This document shows positions 49,723-57,158 of a stretch of DNA of 64,000 nucleotides, piece by piece. A model generated the notes under the pieces. That model was not told the origin of the DNA and made no database searches. It saw only the letters and a list, made by a program, of their open reading frames with translations. The position numbers and the translations under genes are program-made. The stretch is from Desulfovibrio fairfieldensis. Its GTDB lineage: Bacteria > Desulfobacterota > Desulfovibrionia > Desulfovibrionales > Desulfovibrionaceae. Location of the stretch: assembly GCF_001553605.1 (NCBI RefSeq), contig NZ_CP014229.1, forward strand, positions 2,632,501 through 2,696,500, in the 5' to 3' direction. The first letter of the stretch is position 1. The number at the start of each line of letters is the position of its first letter.

Positions 49723-50912
49723 GTCCCCGAGTGCTGCAAAGGCCCCAATTCGCCGTGGCGGTTGAAGATGCCGTCCAGCATAAGGGTCAGAGCGCCGTCG
49801 CCGGTGACGTTGCAGGCCGTGCCGAAGCTGTCCTGCAGGGCGAAGATGGCGATGAGCAGGGCCACGCCGGTCTGGTCAAAGCCCAGCACGCCGGTCACGA
49901 TGCCCAGCGAGGCCACCACCGTGCCGCCGGGCACGCCGGGCGCGCCCACGGCGAAAATGCCCAGGAGGACGCAGAACAGCAGCATGGTGCCCACCGAGGG
50001 CAGGGTGCCGTAAAGGATCAGGCTGATGGTCATACAGAAAAAGGTCTCCGTGAGCACCGAGCCGCAGAGATGCACGGTGGCGCCCAGCGGCACCATGAAT
50101 TCCACCATGGTCCGGCTGAGCACCGGCGAGCGGCGCGCGCACTCCAGGGCCACGGGCAGGGTGGCGGCGCTGGACATGGTGCCCACGGCGGTAAGATAGG
50201 CGGGCGTGTAATAGCGGAAGACCTGGGAGGGATTGCGGCCCGAAACGATCCCGGCGATGCCGTACAGCACGGTCAGCCAGATGAAATGGCCGAGGATCAC
50301 CAGAGCCACCATGGTCACGAAAATGGGCAGATGCTTGGTCAGCGAGCCCTCATAGGCCAGGCCCATGAAGGAAAGGCCCACGAAAAAAGGCAGAATGGGG
50401 ATCAGCACCCGCGTCACCAGCCAGGTCATGATCCGTTCCAGTTCGGCAAAGACCTTGCCCAGGGTTTCCGACTTGGTCCAGGCGATGGCCACGCCGAAGA
50501 ACAGGGCCGTGACCAGGGCGCTCATGACGCTGAACAGCGGCGGAATGTCCAGGCGGAAGACCATTTCCGGCAGCTTGCGCAGGGTCTCCGTTTCCGTGGC
50601 GATGGACAGGTGCGGAATGACCAGGTAGCCCGAGCCCATGGAAAACAGGGCCGCGCCCAGTGAGGAGGCGTAGGCCAGGCAGACGGCCACCACCAGGATC
50701 TTGCTGGCGTTCTGCCCCAGGCGCACAATGGCCGGGGTAATGAAGCCCACAATGACCAGCGGCACCAGGAAGAAAATGATCTGGCCGAAAATATGCCGCA
50801 ACGACACCACCACGTCCATGACGGCCTCATTGGCCACAAAGCCCAGCAGCGCGCCGAGCACAAGCCCGGCCAGCAACTTGAGGATGAGCGAAACATCACC
50901 GATCTTGGCCAT
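49713..50912 (-). CDS. Dicarboxylate/amino acid:cation symporter (DAACS)
   Basis: A 399-aa membrane protein of the GltP/SstT/DctA group, with eight helices plus the re-entrant loops. The Ser-rich loop AVGTMSSAATLPVALECARR lies near residue 235 and the NVTGDGALTLML motif near 370. It imports glutamate, aspartate, serine/threonine or C4-acids with Na+ or H+. The start MAKIGDVSL at 50912 has GGAGGATCAGG. The last two residues and the TGA stop come from the family B element, so the native C-terminus was probably replaced. Context with cyuA hints at cysteine or serine uptake. Confidence 0.88.
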   Translation of the reverse strand: MAKIGDVSLILKLLAGLVLGALLGFVANEAVMDVVVSLRHIFGQIIFFLVPLVIVGFITPAIVRLGQNASKILVVAVCLAYASSLGAALFSMGSGYLVIPHLSIATETETLRKLPEMVFRLDIPPLFSVMSALVTALFFGVAIAWTKSETLGKVFAELERIMTWLVTRVLIPILPFFVGLSFMGLAYEGSLTKHLPIFVTMVALVILGHFIWLTVLYGIAGIVSGRNPSQVFRYYTPAYLTAVGTMSSAATLPVALECARRSPVLSRTMVEFMVPLGATVHLCGSVLTETFFCMTISLILYGTLPSVGTMLLFCVLLGIFAVGAPGVPGGTVVASLGIVTGVLGFDQTGVALLIAIFALQDSFGTACNVTGDGALTLMLDGIFNRHGELGPLQHSGTSV

Positions 50913-50950
50913 CCTGATCCTCCGCAAGGTTGAATAAGATACACGCTCAA

Positions 50951-51095
50951 GGGCAATTCAACTTTGAAGAGTGAATTGCTCTGGTGGCCGCGTGAGCTGA
51001 CACCCGCGCCCGAGTGCAAGGAAAAATCGCGTTTTCCGCAGCACGCGGGCGGCATAGAGTTTGAAATGTACACATTTCAAACGCAAAATGCTGTA
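50951..51095. repeat. Dispersed element family C-related, copy 2
   Basis: Ends GGGCAATTCAACTTTGAAG and, inverted, CAGCATTTTGCGTTTGAAA, each followed by hairpin-forming sequence (TTTGAAATGTACACATTTCAAA). It is an inverted counterpart of 54481-54646, sharing CTGGTGGCCGCGTGAGC and GGCGGCATAGAG. It lies upstream of the symporter gene. Confidence 0.75.
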
Positions 51096-51217
51096 GGACG
51101 CGGATACGCGCGGACCGTGCCGACAGCGTACTGCTTACTATACGCCAGGGCCGCCCTGTTCCGCAATAGCCAAAGCTATACATTAAATATAAGGAGACAT
51201 GAAAGCCGAGGCGGGGC

Positions 51218-52108
51218 CTACTCCAGAATATAGCGCATGGGATTCACGGGCACGCCGTTGAGCCGCACCTCGTAATGCAGATGCGGGCCGGTGGTGCGCC
51301 CGCTCATGCCGATGTAGCCGATGATCTCGCCGCGCTTGACCCATTGGCCGGGCTGCACGGCCCAGCGCTGCATGTGCCCGTACTTGGTGACGATGCCGCC
51401 GCCGTGGTTGATTTCCACGCTGTTGCCGTAGGCGCCGTCGCGCGCGGCCAGGATCACCGCGCCCTGGGCCGGGGCCAGAACAGGCGTGCCCATGCGGTTG
51501 CTGATGTCCAGGCCCTTGTGGAACTGGCCTCCGCCGCCGAAGGGCGAGGAACGTCCGCCGAAACTGGAGGAAATAAAGCCCACCACCGGCCAGATGGACG
51601 GCATGGAGGCCAGGGCGTCGCGGTTTTCGCGCAGGGCGCGCAAAAGATCCTGCTGGCGCACTTCTTCCAGGCGCACGGATTCGGAAAGGTGGGAAAGAAA
51701 ATCCTGCATCTTGCGCGCGGCCAGTTCCTGCCGGTGCAGGGGCAGATAGGCGCGCGAAAAATCGCCGGGCGCGCCGCCCACTTCGGCCGGGTCCTTTTCC
51801 ATGTTCATCATCATCCGCAGCTTGGAATCAAAGCGCTGCACGCGCTGCAAATCCTGGCTGACGCCGGTGATCCGCCCGGCCAGATTGACGATCTGGCGGC
51901 GCTGCTCCTCAATGACCCGCTGGGCGTTGTTCAGATTCTCATCCAGATGACGCGCCTGAAGCCAGGCCCGCCAGAGCCAGACGTTGCAGGCGATCAAGGC
52001 CAGGATCAGCAGACCGGCCGTGAAGCCGAACCAGCCGCGCATCCGCAGATTGCGGCTGCCGCTGCGCCCTTCCTTGAAAATGACGATGTGGTATTTGCCG
52101 AGCAGCAT
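51218..52108 (-). CDS. M23-family peptidoglycan endopeptidase
   Basis: A 296-aa envelope protein. One membrane helix (about residues 27-46) is followed by a coiled coil (52-100) and a C-terminal LytM/M23 zinc domain. Zinc ligands are present: H and D in FHKGLDISN (~197), H in KYGHMQRW (~244) and HLH in GPHLHYEVR (~276). It cleaves peptide crosslinks or acts in cell-wall remodelling. The start at 52108 lacks a strong ribosome site. No obvious operon. Confidence 0.9.
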   Translation of the reverse strand: MLLGKYHIVIFKEGRSGSRNLRMRGWFGFTAGLLILALIACNVWLWRAWLQARHLDENLNNAQRVIEEQRRQIVNLAGRITGVSQDLQRVQRFDSKLRMMMNMEKDPAEVGGAPGDFSRAYLPLHRQELAARKMQDFLSHLSESVRLEEVRQQDLLRALRENRDALASMPSIWPVVGFISSSFGGRSSPFGGGGQFHKGLDISNRMGTPVLAPAQGAVILAARDGAYGNSVEINHGGGIVTKYGHMQRWAVQPGQWVKRGEIIGYIGMSGRTTGPHLHYEVRLNGVPVNPMRYILE

Positions 52109-52344
52109 GAAGCGGATAGTTTAGGGTGCGCTCCGGCCCCTGTCAATGCGCGGGCGGCAAATGATTTTCCGGGCCTGCCACGCGCGGAGGACGGCAAATC
52201 CTTTGCCCATGCGGCTGACTCCTCGATTCAAGAGATATCCGCCCCGCCGGGCATCTCTCCCCTTGCTGACAATGCGGCGGCAGACGTGTATGGTTCTTTT
52301 CGCGGCTTGCGTTGCAGCGCACCCGCAGCAAGGAGAAAACGCCC

Positions 52345-52833
52345 ATGCCGGAGAATATCCCCACATCCCCCGCTTCTTCCGTTGCCGCCGCTCCCGGCGC
52401 TTCCAACGCCCCCGAAGACCCGGCGAAGCGGGCCCTGCAGGCTCTGTTGCCCGAATTCTACGCGGCCGTGGGTGAATTTGAAGACCTGAAGGCCGCGCCG
52501 GGTCTCAGCCCGGAGGCGGTGGCGGCTTTGGAGAAAAAGCTGGAATTCGGTTTTTCCATGGAACTCAGGGAACTGCTCACGCGCTGCGCCGCCGTTTCCA
52601 TGGCGGGCCTGTCCGTGAAGGCCGCCGAGTTCGGGCCCATTGTCATGCCCGGCTCGGACGCCCTGATCATCGGCGAATTTTATCTCTATAACCCCGGCGA
52701 CCGCCTGCTCATGCTGCCTGACGATCCGGCGGTCTACTATCTGGAGCAGCGCAACGGGGCCATCACCAAAATGGCCGACGGGGTGTTCAACTTCTTCAAC
52801 AAAACGCTGGTGAAATACCTGTACTCCGACTAA
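52345..52833 (+). CDS. Hypothetical protein, possibly SMI1/KNR4 (SUKH)-like
   Basis: A 162-aa protein with an Ala/Pro-rich disordered start (1-30) and a folded part. The pattern EKKLEFGFSMELRELLTRC (near 70), IIGEFYLYNPGDRLLMLP (near 110) and a final VYYLEQRNGAITKMADGVFNFFNKTLVKYL resembles SUKH domains, which occur as immunity proteins and in other roles. No toxin gene is adjacent. The start at 52345 has AAGGAG. The family assignment is tentative. Confidence 0.55.
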   Translation: MPENIPTSPASSVAAAPGASNAPEDPAKRALQALLPEFYAAVGEFEDLKAAPGLSPEAVAALEKKLEFGFSMELRELLTRCAAVSMAGLSVKAAEFGPIVMPGSDALIIGEFYLYNPGDRLLMLPDDPAVYYLEQRNGAITKMADGVFNFFNKTLVKYLYSD

Positions 52834-52842
52834 ATCCGGGCT

Positions 52843-53043
52843 TCACGCCGGTTTCCGCGGCATGTCGCCCATCTGAATATAACGGTCCAGCACGTCCGCC
52901 AGCTCCTCTTCCGCGATAATCCGCACGCTTTCGGCGCCCCTCTCCTTTACGGTGAGGGCATTGCCCGCCAGGTCAATAATCCGCCCGGCGTGTTGCGGGA
53001 AACATGCCGCAGCCGCCATCTCCATGTCTCGTGACCCGGGCAT
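52843..53043 (-). CDS. Small hypothetical protein, 66 aa
   Basis: A short frame beginning MPGSRDMEMAAAACFPQHAG at 53043, with a GGGGGGAG site upstream. Its middle (IIDLAGNALTVKERGAESVRIIAEEELADVLDRYIQMGD) has the alternation of a small beta-alpha fold. It ends 9 bases from the convergent SUKH-like gene. Unrecognised; probably real given composition and ribosome site. Confidence 0.55.
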   Translation of the reverse strand: MPGSRDMEMAAAACFPQHAGRIIDLAGNALTVKERGAESVRIIAEEELADVLDRYIQMGDMPRKPA

Positions 53044-53082
53044 GACCACTCCCCCCTGATGTTCGCCGTATGACGTCCCCGC

Positions 53083-53862
53083 TCAGCGCGCCACGTCCTC
53101 CGCTCCGCCGTCCGGCTCCTCGGGCAGGCTGTTTTTATCCAGCTGCCAGCGGATCAGGCCGTTAAATATGCTGCGGCGGGCATCCTTGGTCAGGCCGTAA
53201 AGGCCGGACAAGGTTTCGGCCATGGCGCTGCGCGCCGTGTGCCCTGCGGAGGGGCAGGCATTGGCCCAGACCGGCAGTTCCCACTGCCTGGCGGCCTTGA
53301 GGATGTACTTCTTTTCCACCAGCAGAAGCGGCCGGATCAGGCGCAGCCCGCCGTTGAAAAAGGGCTCGCACATGCTCATGCCGTCCACCCGGCCGTTGCG
53401 GCAGAGATTCAGAAAAAACGTCTCCACCAGATCCTCGGCGTTGTGGCCCAGGGCCAGATGGGTCAGGCCGTAGCGCGCGCAGAGTTCGAACAGGCGTTTG
53501 CGCCGCAGCCAGGCGCAACGGAAGCAGGCCGAGCGGCGCAGATTCTGCTCCGAATGGGCCTGCGGCCCATAATCCGTCACCTCCAGATGGGCGGGAATGC
53601 CCTCGCGGGCCAGCCAGGGCAGCAGGGCGGCATGACTGTGCGGGTCAAAACCGGGATTGAGGTGCACGGCCATGAGCTCGAAGCGGAAGGGCACAATACC
53701 CTGGCGGATTTTCAGGGTCTTGAGCAGCACAAAGCTGTCCACGCCGCCGGATACGGCCACTCCCACCCGGCAGCCGGGCCAAAGCATGCCGGTTTTCTGC
53801 ATGGCCTTGCCCGCGCTTTTGACGCAGACCTCCTGGGCGAAGGAGCGTTTCTCGCGGCTCAC
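53083..53862 (-). CDS. TtcA-like tRNA thiolation ATP-pyrophosphatase
   Basis: A 259-aa PP-loop ATPase. The PP-loop VAVSGGVDSFVLLK lies near residue 34, the CxxC in ACFRCAWLRR near 111, GHNAEDLVETFFLNL near 138, and a later Cys in WANACPSAG near 200, as in TtcA-type 2-thiocytidine enzymes with an Fe-S cluster. I chose a GTG start at 53862 because a GGGAGGA site sits 6 bases before it; the frame stays open to 54093 but there the protein would have a poor N-terminal extension. It may instead belong to a TtcA paralogue with another target. Confidence 0.75.
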   Translation of the reverse strand: MSREKRSFAQEVCVKSAGKAMQKTGMLWPGCRVGVAVSGGVDSFVLLKTLKIRQGIVPFRFELMAVHLNPGFDPHSHAALLPWLAREGIPAHLEVTDYGPQAHSEQNLRRSACFRCAWLRRKRLFELCARYGLTHLALGHNAEDLVETFFLNLCRNGRVDGMSMCEPFFNGGLRLIRPLLLVEKKYILKAARQWELPVWANACPSAGHTARSAMAETLSGLYGLTKDARRSIFNGLIRWQLDKNSLPEEPDGGAEDVAR

Positions 53863-53976
53863 GGGCGATCCTCCCTCTGGCCCGAGGGCACGGACGACTT
53901 TTCCATGGCTGCGAACAGACAGACAAAACGCATGGCTCCTCCGAAAAACGCCGGACTGTCCGGCGGCGGTTGGTCC

Positions 53977-54005
53977 TTGACAGATCGCAATCCCCCCCCT
54001 ATCAT
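53977..54005 (+). promoter_or_regulatory. Sigma-70 promoter for rpoZ
   Basis: TTGACA at 53977-53982, a 17-base spacer containing eight Cs in a row, and TATCAT at 54000-54005. It is the best sigma-70 match I found in the window and gives a leader of about 140 bases before rpoZ. Confidence 0.65.
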
Positions 54006-54149
54006 ATCTTATTTCAGCAGGCAAAGCCCTAGTACTCAGGCGCATTCGTTCGCCCGCCCTCTTTACAACAGGCCGGGCGGTATTATTTTTCAACCGGATT
54101 TCCCGGAACAGCGGTCGGCGCGTCAGGGTCGACCGGACACGGAGGCAGC

Positions 54150-54389
54150 ATGGCCCGTATTACTGTGGAAGATTGTCAGGAACGTGTGGACAACCGTTTC
54201 TTGCTGGTGCAGATGGCCATCAAACGCGTACACCAGTACCGCGAAGGGTATGAACCCCTGCTGGAAACGCGCAACAAGGAAGTGGTTACCGCCCTGCGTG
54301 AAATTGCCGCCGGCAAGGTCATGCCGGACGACAAAAGTCTGTACAACCCCCTGTCCGACGGACAGGGCGTGCCCAATACCGAGGGCTAG
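54150..54389 (+). CDS. rpoZ: RNA polymerase omega subunit
   Basis: A 79-aa omega subunit with the expected start [30 protein letters not shown] and the [17 protein letters not shown] segment (near 41-57). It helps assemble RNA polymerase and is part of a ppGpp site in some bacteria. A GGAGG site precedes it, and a strong promoter lies 145 bases upstream. A repeat element separates it from dnaJ. Confidence 0.95.
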   Translation: MARITVEDCQERVDNRFLLVQMAIKRVHQYREGYEPLLETRNKEVVTALREIAAGKVMPDDKSLYNPLSDGQGVPNTEG

Positions 54390-54480
54390 CGGAGTCTGAT
54401 CCGCGTGCCCCCCCCTGTCCCCCGGTCCGCGCGGCGAGCCGGGGGACAGACGTCAGCATGGGCGCGCGCCATACCGGAAC

Positions 54481-54646
54481 TACAGCATTTTGCGTTTGAA
54501 ATGTGTGACATTTCAAACTCTATGCCGCCCGTGTGCCGGGGATGGCGACAGCAACCTGACACGTGGTCTTTTCTCGCACTTGGGCACGGATGTCCGCTTA
54601 CGCGGCCACCAGAACAATTCACTTATTTCAAACGTGAATTGCCCTA
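54481..54646. repeat. Dispersed element family C-related, copy 3
   Basis: TA-flanked, ends CAGCATTTTGCGTTTGAAA and, inverted, GGGCAATTCACGTTTGAAA. The interior matches 50951-51095 in inverse order (ACTCTATGCCGCCCG.. and CGCGGCCACCAG). It fills the gap between rpoZ and dnaJ, ending 22 bases before the dnaJ start. Confidence 0.8.
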
Positions 54647-54668
54647 AACGCAAAAGCACCTGAAAATT

Positions 54669-55784
54669 ATGATGCAGCGTGACTACTACGAAGTTTTGAG
54701 CGTCAGCCGTACCGCCGGAGAGGACGAAATCAAACGTGCCTACCGGAAAATGGCCATGAAATACCATCCTGACCACAACCCCGGCGACGACGAGGCTGAG
54801 CAGCGATTCAAGGAGGCCGCCGAGGCTTACGACATACTGCGCGACCCGGACAAACGCGCCCGCTACGACCGTTTCGGGCACGCGGGCGTGCAGGGCAACG
54901 GCGGCGTGGGGGGCTTCGGCAGTGCCGAGGACATTTTCGCCCATTTCAGCGACATTTTCGGAGATCTCTTCGGCTTTTCCTCGGCTTCGCGCGGTCCGCG
55001 CGCCATGGCCGGAGCGGATCTGCGTTACAACCTGACCGTCAGTTTCGCCCAGGCGGCCAAGGGCGATGAAATCACCTTGTCCCTGCCCAAACACGTCACC
55101 TGCCCGGACTGCAAGGGCAGCGGCGCCGCGCCCGGCAGCAAGGTGGAAAGCTGCCGCCAGTGCAACGGCACGGGCCAGGTGCGCCGCTCCCAGGGCTTTT
55201 TCCAGATTGCCATGCCCTGCCCGATCTGCCAGGGCACGGGACAGATGATCACCAAGCCCTGTGCCAAGTGCAGGGGTGAAGGCATTGTCACGGACACGCG
55301 CGAGCTGGTGGTGCGCGTGCCCGCCGGGGTGGATACCGGCACCCGCCTGCGGGTGCGCGGCGAGGGCGAGGCGGGCGTGCACGGCGGCCCTCCCGGCGAC
55401 CTCTACGTGGTGCTCACCGTGGAGCAGGACAAACGCTGGCAGCGCCAGGGCCAGAACCTGATCTACAGCCAGGAGATCAGCTTCGTGCAGGCCGCCCTGG
55501 GCCACAAGGTGGAAGTGCCGGGCATCGACGGCCCCCTGCCCCTGGAAGTTCCCAAGGGCGTGCAGAGCGGCACACTGTTGCGCCTGGCGGGCGAAGGCCT
55601 GCCCTACCCCGGCCGCAGAGAGCGCGGCGACCTGCTGGTGGAAGTCAAAGTGCTCACCCCCACCCGCCTTTCCGCCAGACAGGAAGAACTGTTGCGCGAA
55701 TTTGAACAGGCCGGGGAACAGACTCCTTTGGAAAAAGTCAAAAAAGCCGCCAAGAAAATCAGCAAGGCCATGGGCCTGGATTAG
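54669..55784 (+). CDS. dnaJ: Chaperone DnaJ (Hsp40)
   Basis: A 371-aa type I J-protein. J domain with HPD (YHPDHNPGD near residue 34), a Gly-rich segment (GNGGVGGFG), then the zinc domain with four CxxCxGxG repeats: CPDCKGSG (~141), CRQCNGTG (~158), CPICQGTG (~180), CAKCRGEG (~194). Works with DnaK. Two adjacent ATGs (54669, 54672) are possible starts; no strong ribosome site is seen. The stop codon TAG is the first three bases of a family A element, so the gene ends exactly at a mobile-element boundary. Confidence 0.97.
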   Translation: MMQRDYYEVLSVSRTAGEDEIKRAYRKMAMKYHPDHNPGDDEAEQRFKEAAEAYDILRDPDKRARYDRFGHAGVQGNGGVGGFGSAEDIFAHFSDIFGDLFGFSSASRGPRAMAGADLRYNLTVSFAQAAKGDEITLSLPKHVTCPDCKGSGAAPGSKVESCRQCNGTGQVRRSQGFFQIAMPCPICQGTGQMITKPCAKCRGEGIVTDTRELVVRVPAGVDTGTRLRVRGEGEAGVHGGPPGDLYVVLTVEQDKRWQRQGQNLIYSQEISFVQAALGHKVEVPGIDGPLPLEVPKGVQSGTLLRLAGEGLPYPGRRERGDLLVEVKVLTPTRLSARQEELLREFEQAGEQTPLEKVKKAAKKISKAMGLD

Positions 55785-55930
55785 GGTCTGTTAACACTAT
55801 AGAATTTTTGTTCGCCTGCAAGGAAGATAAACCTGCTTTGAGGGAGTGTACTCTTCTGGTACTCGACCGAAAAAGCAGGTGAAATCTGACGCGGCAGGAG
55901 GGCAAAAAGGCATAGCGTTAACAGGCCCTA
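55782..55930 (+). repeat. Dispersed element family A, intact copy
   Basis: TA-flanked, with ends GGGTCTGTTAACACTATAG and, inverted, GGGCCTGTTAACGCTATG. The core matches 1947-2130 and 11930-12068. Its left TA plus first G form the dnaJ stop codon. Its right TA (55929-55930) is shared with the family C element that follows. Confidence 0.85.
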
Positions 55931-56078
55931 GAGCAAAGTAACTTTGAAAAGTTACTTTGCTCCGGCTGCTGCGAAAGCAGACGCCCGCGCCTGAAGCCAA
56001 GGCGAGACCGTGTTTCCACCTCAGGCTGAAGGCAGTGTCAACGTTGAGAATATCAATTCTCAACGTTAATTTTCTCTA
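55929..56078. repeat. Dispersed element family C, copy 4
   Basis: TA-flanked. Left end is a hairpin GAGCAAAGTAACTTT..AAAGTTACTTTGCTC; the right end is a hairpin GTTGAGAATAT..ATTCTCAACGTT, inverted as GAGAAAATTAACGTTGA. The middle contains CGCCCGCGCCTGAAGCCAAGG, shared in part with copy 1. Back-to-back with the family A element. Confidence 0.8.
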
Positions 56079-56085
56079 AGTTTTC

Positions 56086-56162
56086 CGGAGCAATTCACGT
56101 TTGAAATGGATGCATTGCTTTATCAGCAACCACAGGGCCGCTCCCGTAAGGGGGCGGCCCTG
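56086..56162. repeat. Partial family C end and GC-rich palindrome
   Basis: GGAGCAATTCACGTTTGAAATGGATGCATTGC resembles the ends of the family C elements but lacks a partner end. It is followed at 56133-56162 by a palindrome (CAGGGCCGC..GCGGCCCTG) without a T-run. Together with the preceding elements this fills the 559 bases between dnaJ and fliW. Nothing else is seen in the gap. Confidence 0.5.
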
Positions 56163-56343
56163 AATTATGGCGCGTGGAAAAAAATGCCGCATTTGGATGA
56201 GAATTCGCAGAAAAATTACGTCCGGTTTCAGCCCATCGGAAAAGCCGCGTGTTAGCGCGGCCGTCGGCATCCGCCCGGCTCAAAGACTTGCCAACGGCTA
56301 CCGCGGCACGCGGGCGACGCGGAGTTTGAGCTATGGAGCCGCG

Positions 56344-56865
56344 CTATGCGCCGGGGGCCGTGCCGGAATCCGGGGCGGACACGTTTTCCTCTTCCGGCGA
56401 GGCCGGAGCGGACTCCATGGGTTCGAGCGAATGCATGTTGATCTGGGCCGGCCCTTCGCTGCTCTGGGGCACCTGGAGGCCAATGCGGGCATTGTGGTTG
56501 ATGACGATGGGCCCGGTGAGATTGAGGGCCGCCTTTTCCGGCTCTCCGGCCGGGATGGAAACCGTGACCAGGATGGCCGCGTCTTCCATGCGTTTGATCT
56601 GGAGCAGCTGCTGTTCCGCATCCCCCACCATGACCGGGTAGGATTGCAGGAAGCTGTAGGGATCGGCCACCAGCAGACCCACCTGCGGCTCGGTCACGCT
56701 TTGCAGGATGAGCAACGGCGCTTCGGGCCGGATCTGGAGCAGAATGAAATCCCGCTCGCCCTCAAATCCGGCCAGGCCGTGGGGGAAGCGGATCACTTTA
56801 TCGGTATCGATGCGGCGCCGTCCAAGACGGGTGTCGATCTCTATTTCTTCTTTGTCTCGTGCCAT
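56344..56865 (-). CDS. fliW: Flagellar assembly factor FliW
   Basis: A 173-aa protein, slightly longer than usual because of a ~25-residue Glu/Pro/Ser tail. Family core: [18 protein letters not shown] (near residue 27), [20 protein letters not shown] (near 54) and the [20 protein letters not shown] segment (near 114). FliW binds CsrA and flagellin in turn and so controls flagellin translation. Its start lies 25 bases inside the end of csrA, so the two are translated together. Confidence 0.95.
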   Translation of the reverse strand: MARDKEEIEIDTRLGRRRIDTDKVIRFPHGLAGFEGERDFILLQIRPEAPLLILQSVTEPQVGLLVADPYSFLQSYPVMVGDAEQQLLQIKRMEDAAILVTVSIPAGEPEKAALNLTGPIVINHNARIGLQVPQSSEGPAQINMHSLEPMESAPASPEEENVSAPDSGTAPGA

Positions 56866-57080
56866 AGTTCAGCTGCCACCATGAAGTCTTCGTTGCTTGT
56901 CGCCAGCGCGCGGCGGTTTTCCTCAATGACCCGCTTGTAAACCTCTTCGCGGTACACTGTGGTATCGCCGGGCACCTCCAGGCCGAGTTTGACCTGTTTT
57001 CCCTGCATACCCAGGACGGTTATGCGTATGTTTTCGCCCAGATAAAGGCTTTCACCGGGGCGTCGCGTCAATATCAGCAT
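56841..57080 (-). CDS. csrA: Carbon storage/translational regulator CsrA
   Basis: A 79-aa RNA-binding protein with the canonical core [37 protein letters not shown]. Conserved Arg and Ile residues in the RNA-binding strands are present (R6, VYREEVY near 42-48). It represses target mRNAs, notably flagellin in bacteria with FliW. It lies downstream of flgL and overlaps fliW, the usual arrangement. Confidence 0.97.
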   Translation of the reverse strand: MLILTRRPGESLYLGENIRITVLGMQGKQVKLGLEVPGDTTVYREEVYKRVIEENRRALATSNEDFMVAAELWHETKKK

Positions 57081-57158
57081 GGCTTGTCCATATGGAGTAC
57101 TTTCACGGAGCAGCTCACGGTTTTCTGATCTTCCGTTTTTTCAGGCTGGAGCGCCGCT

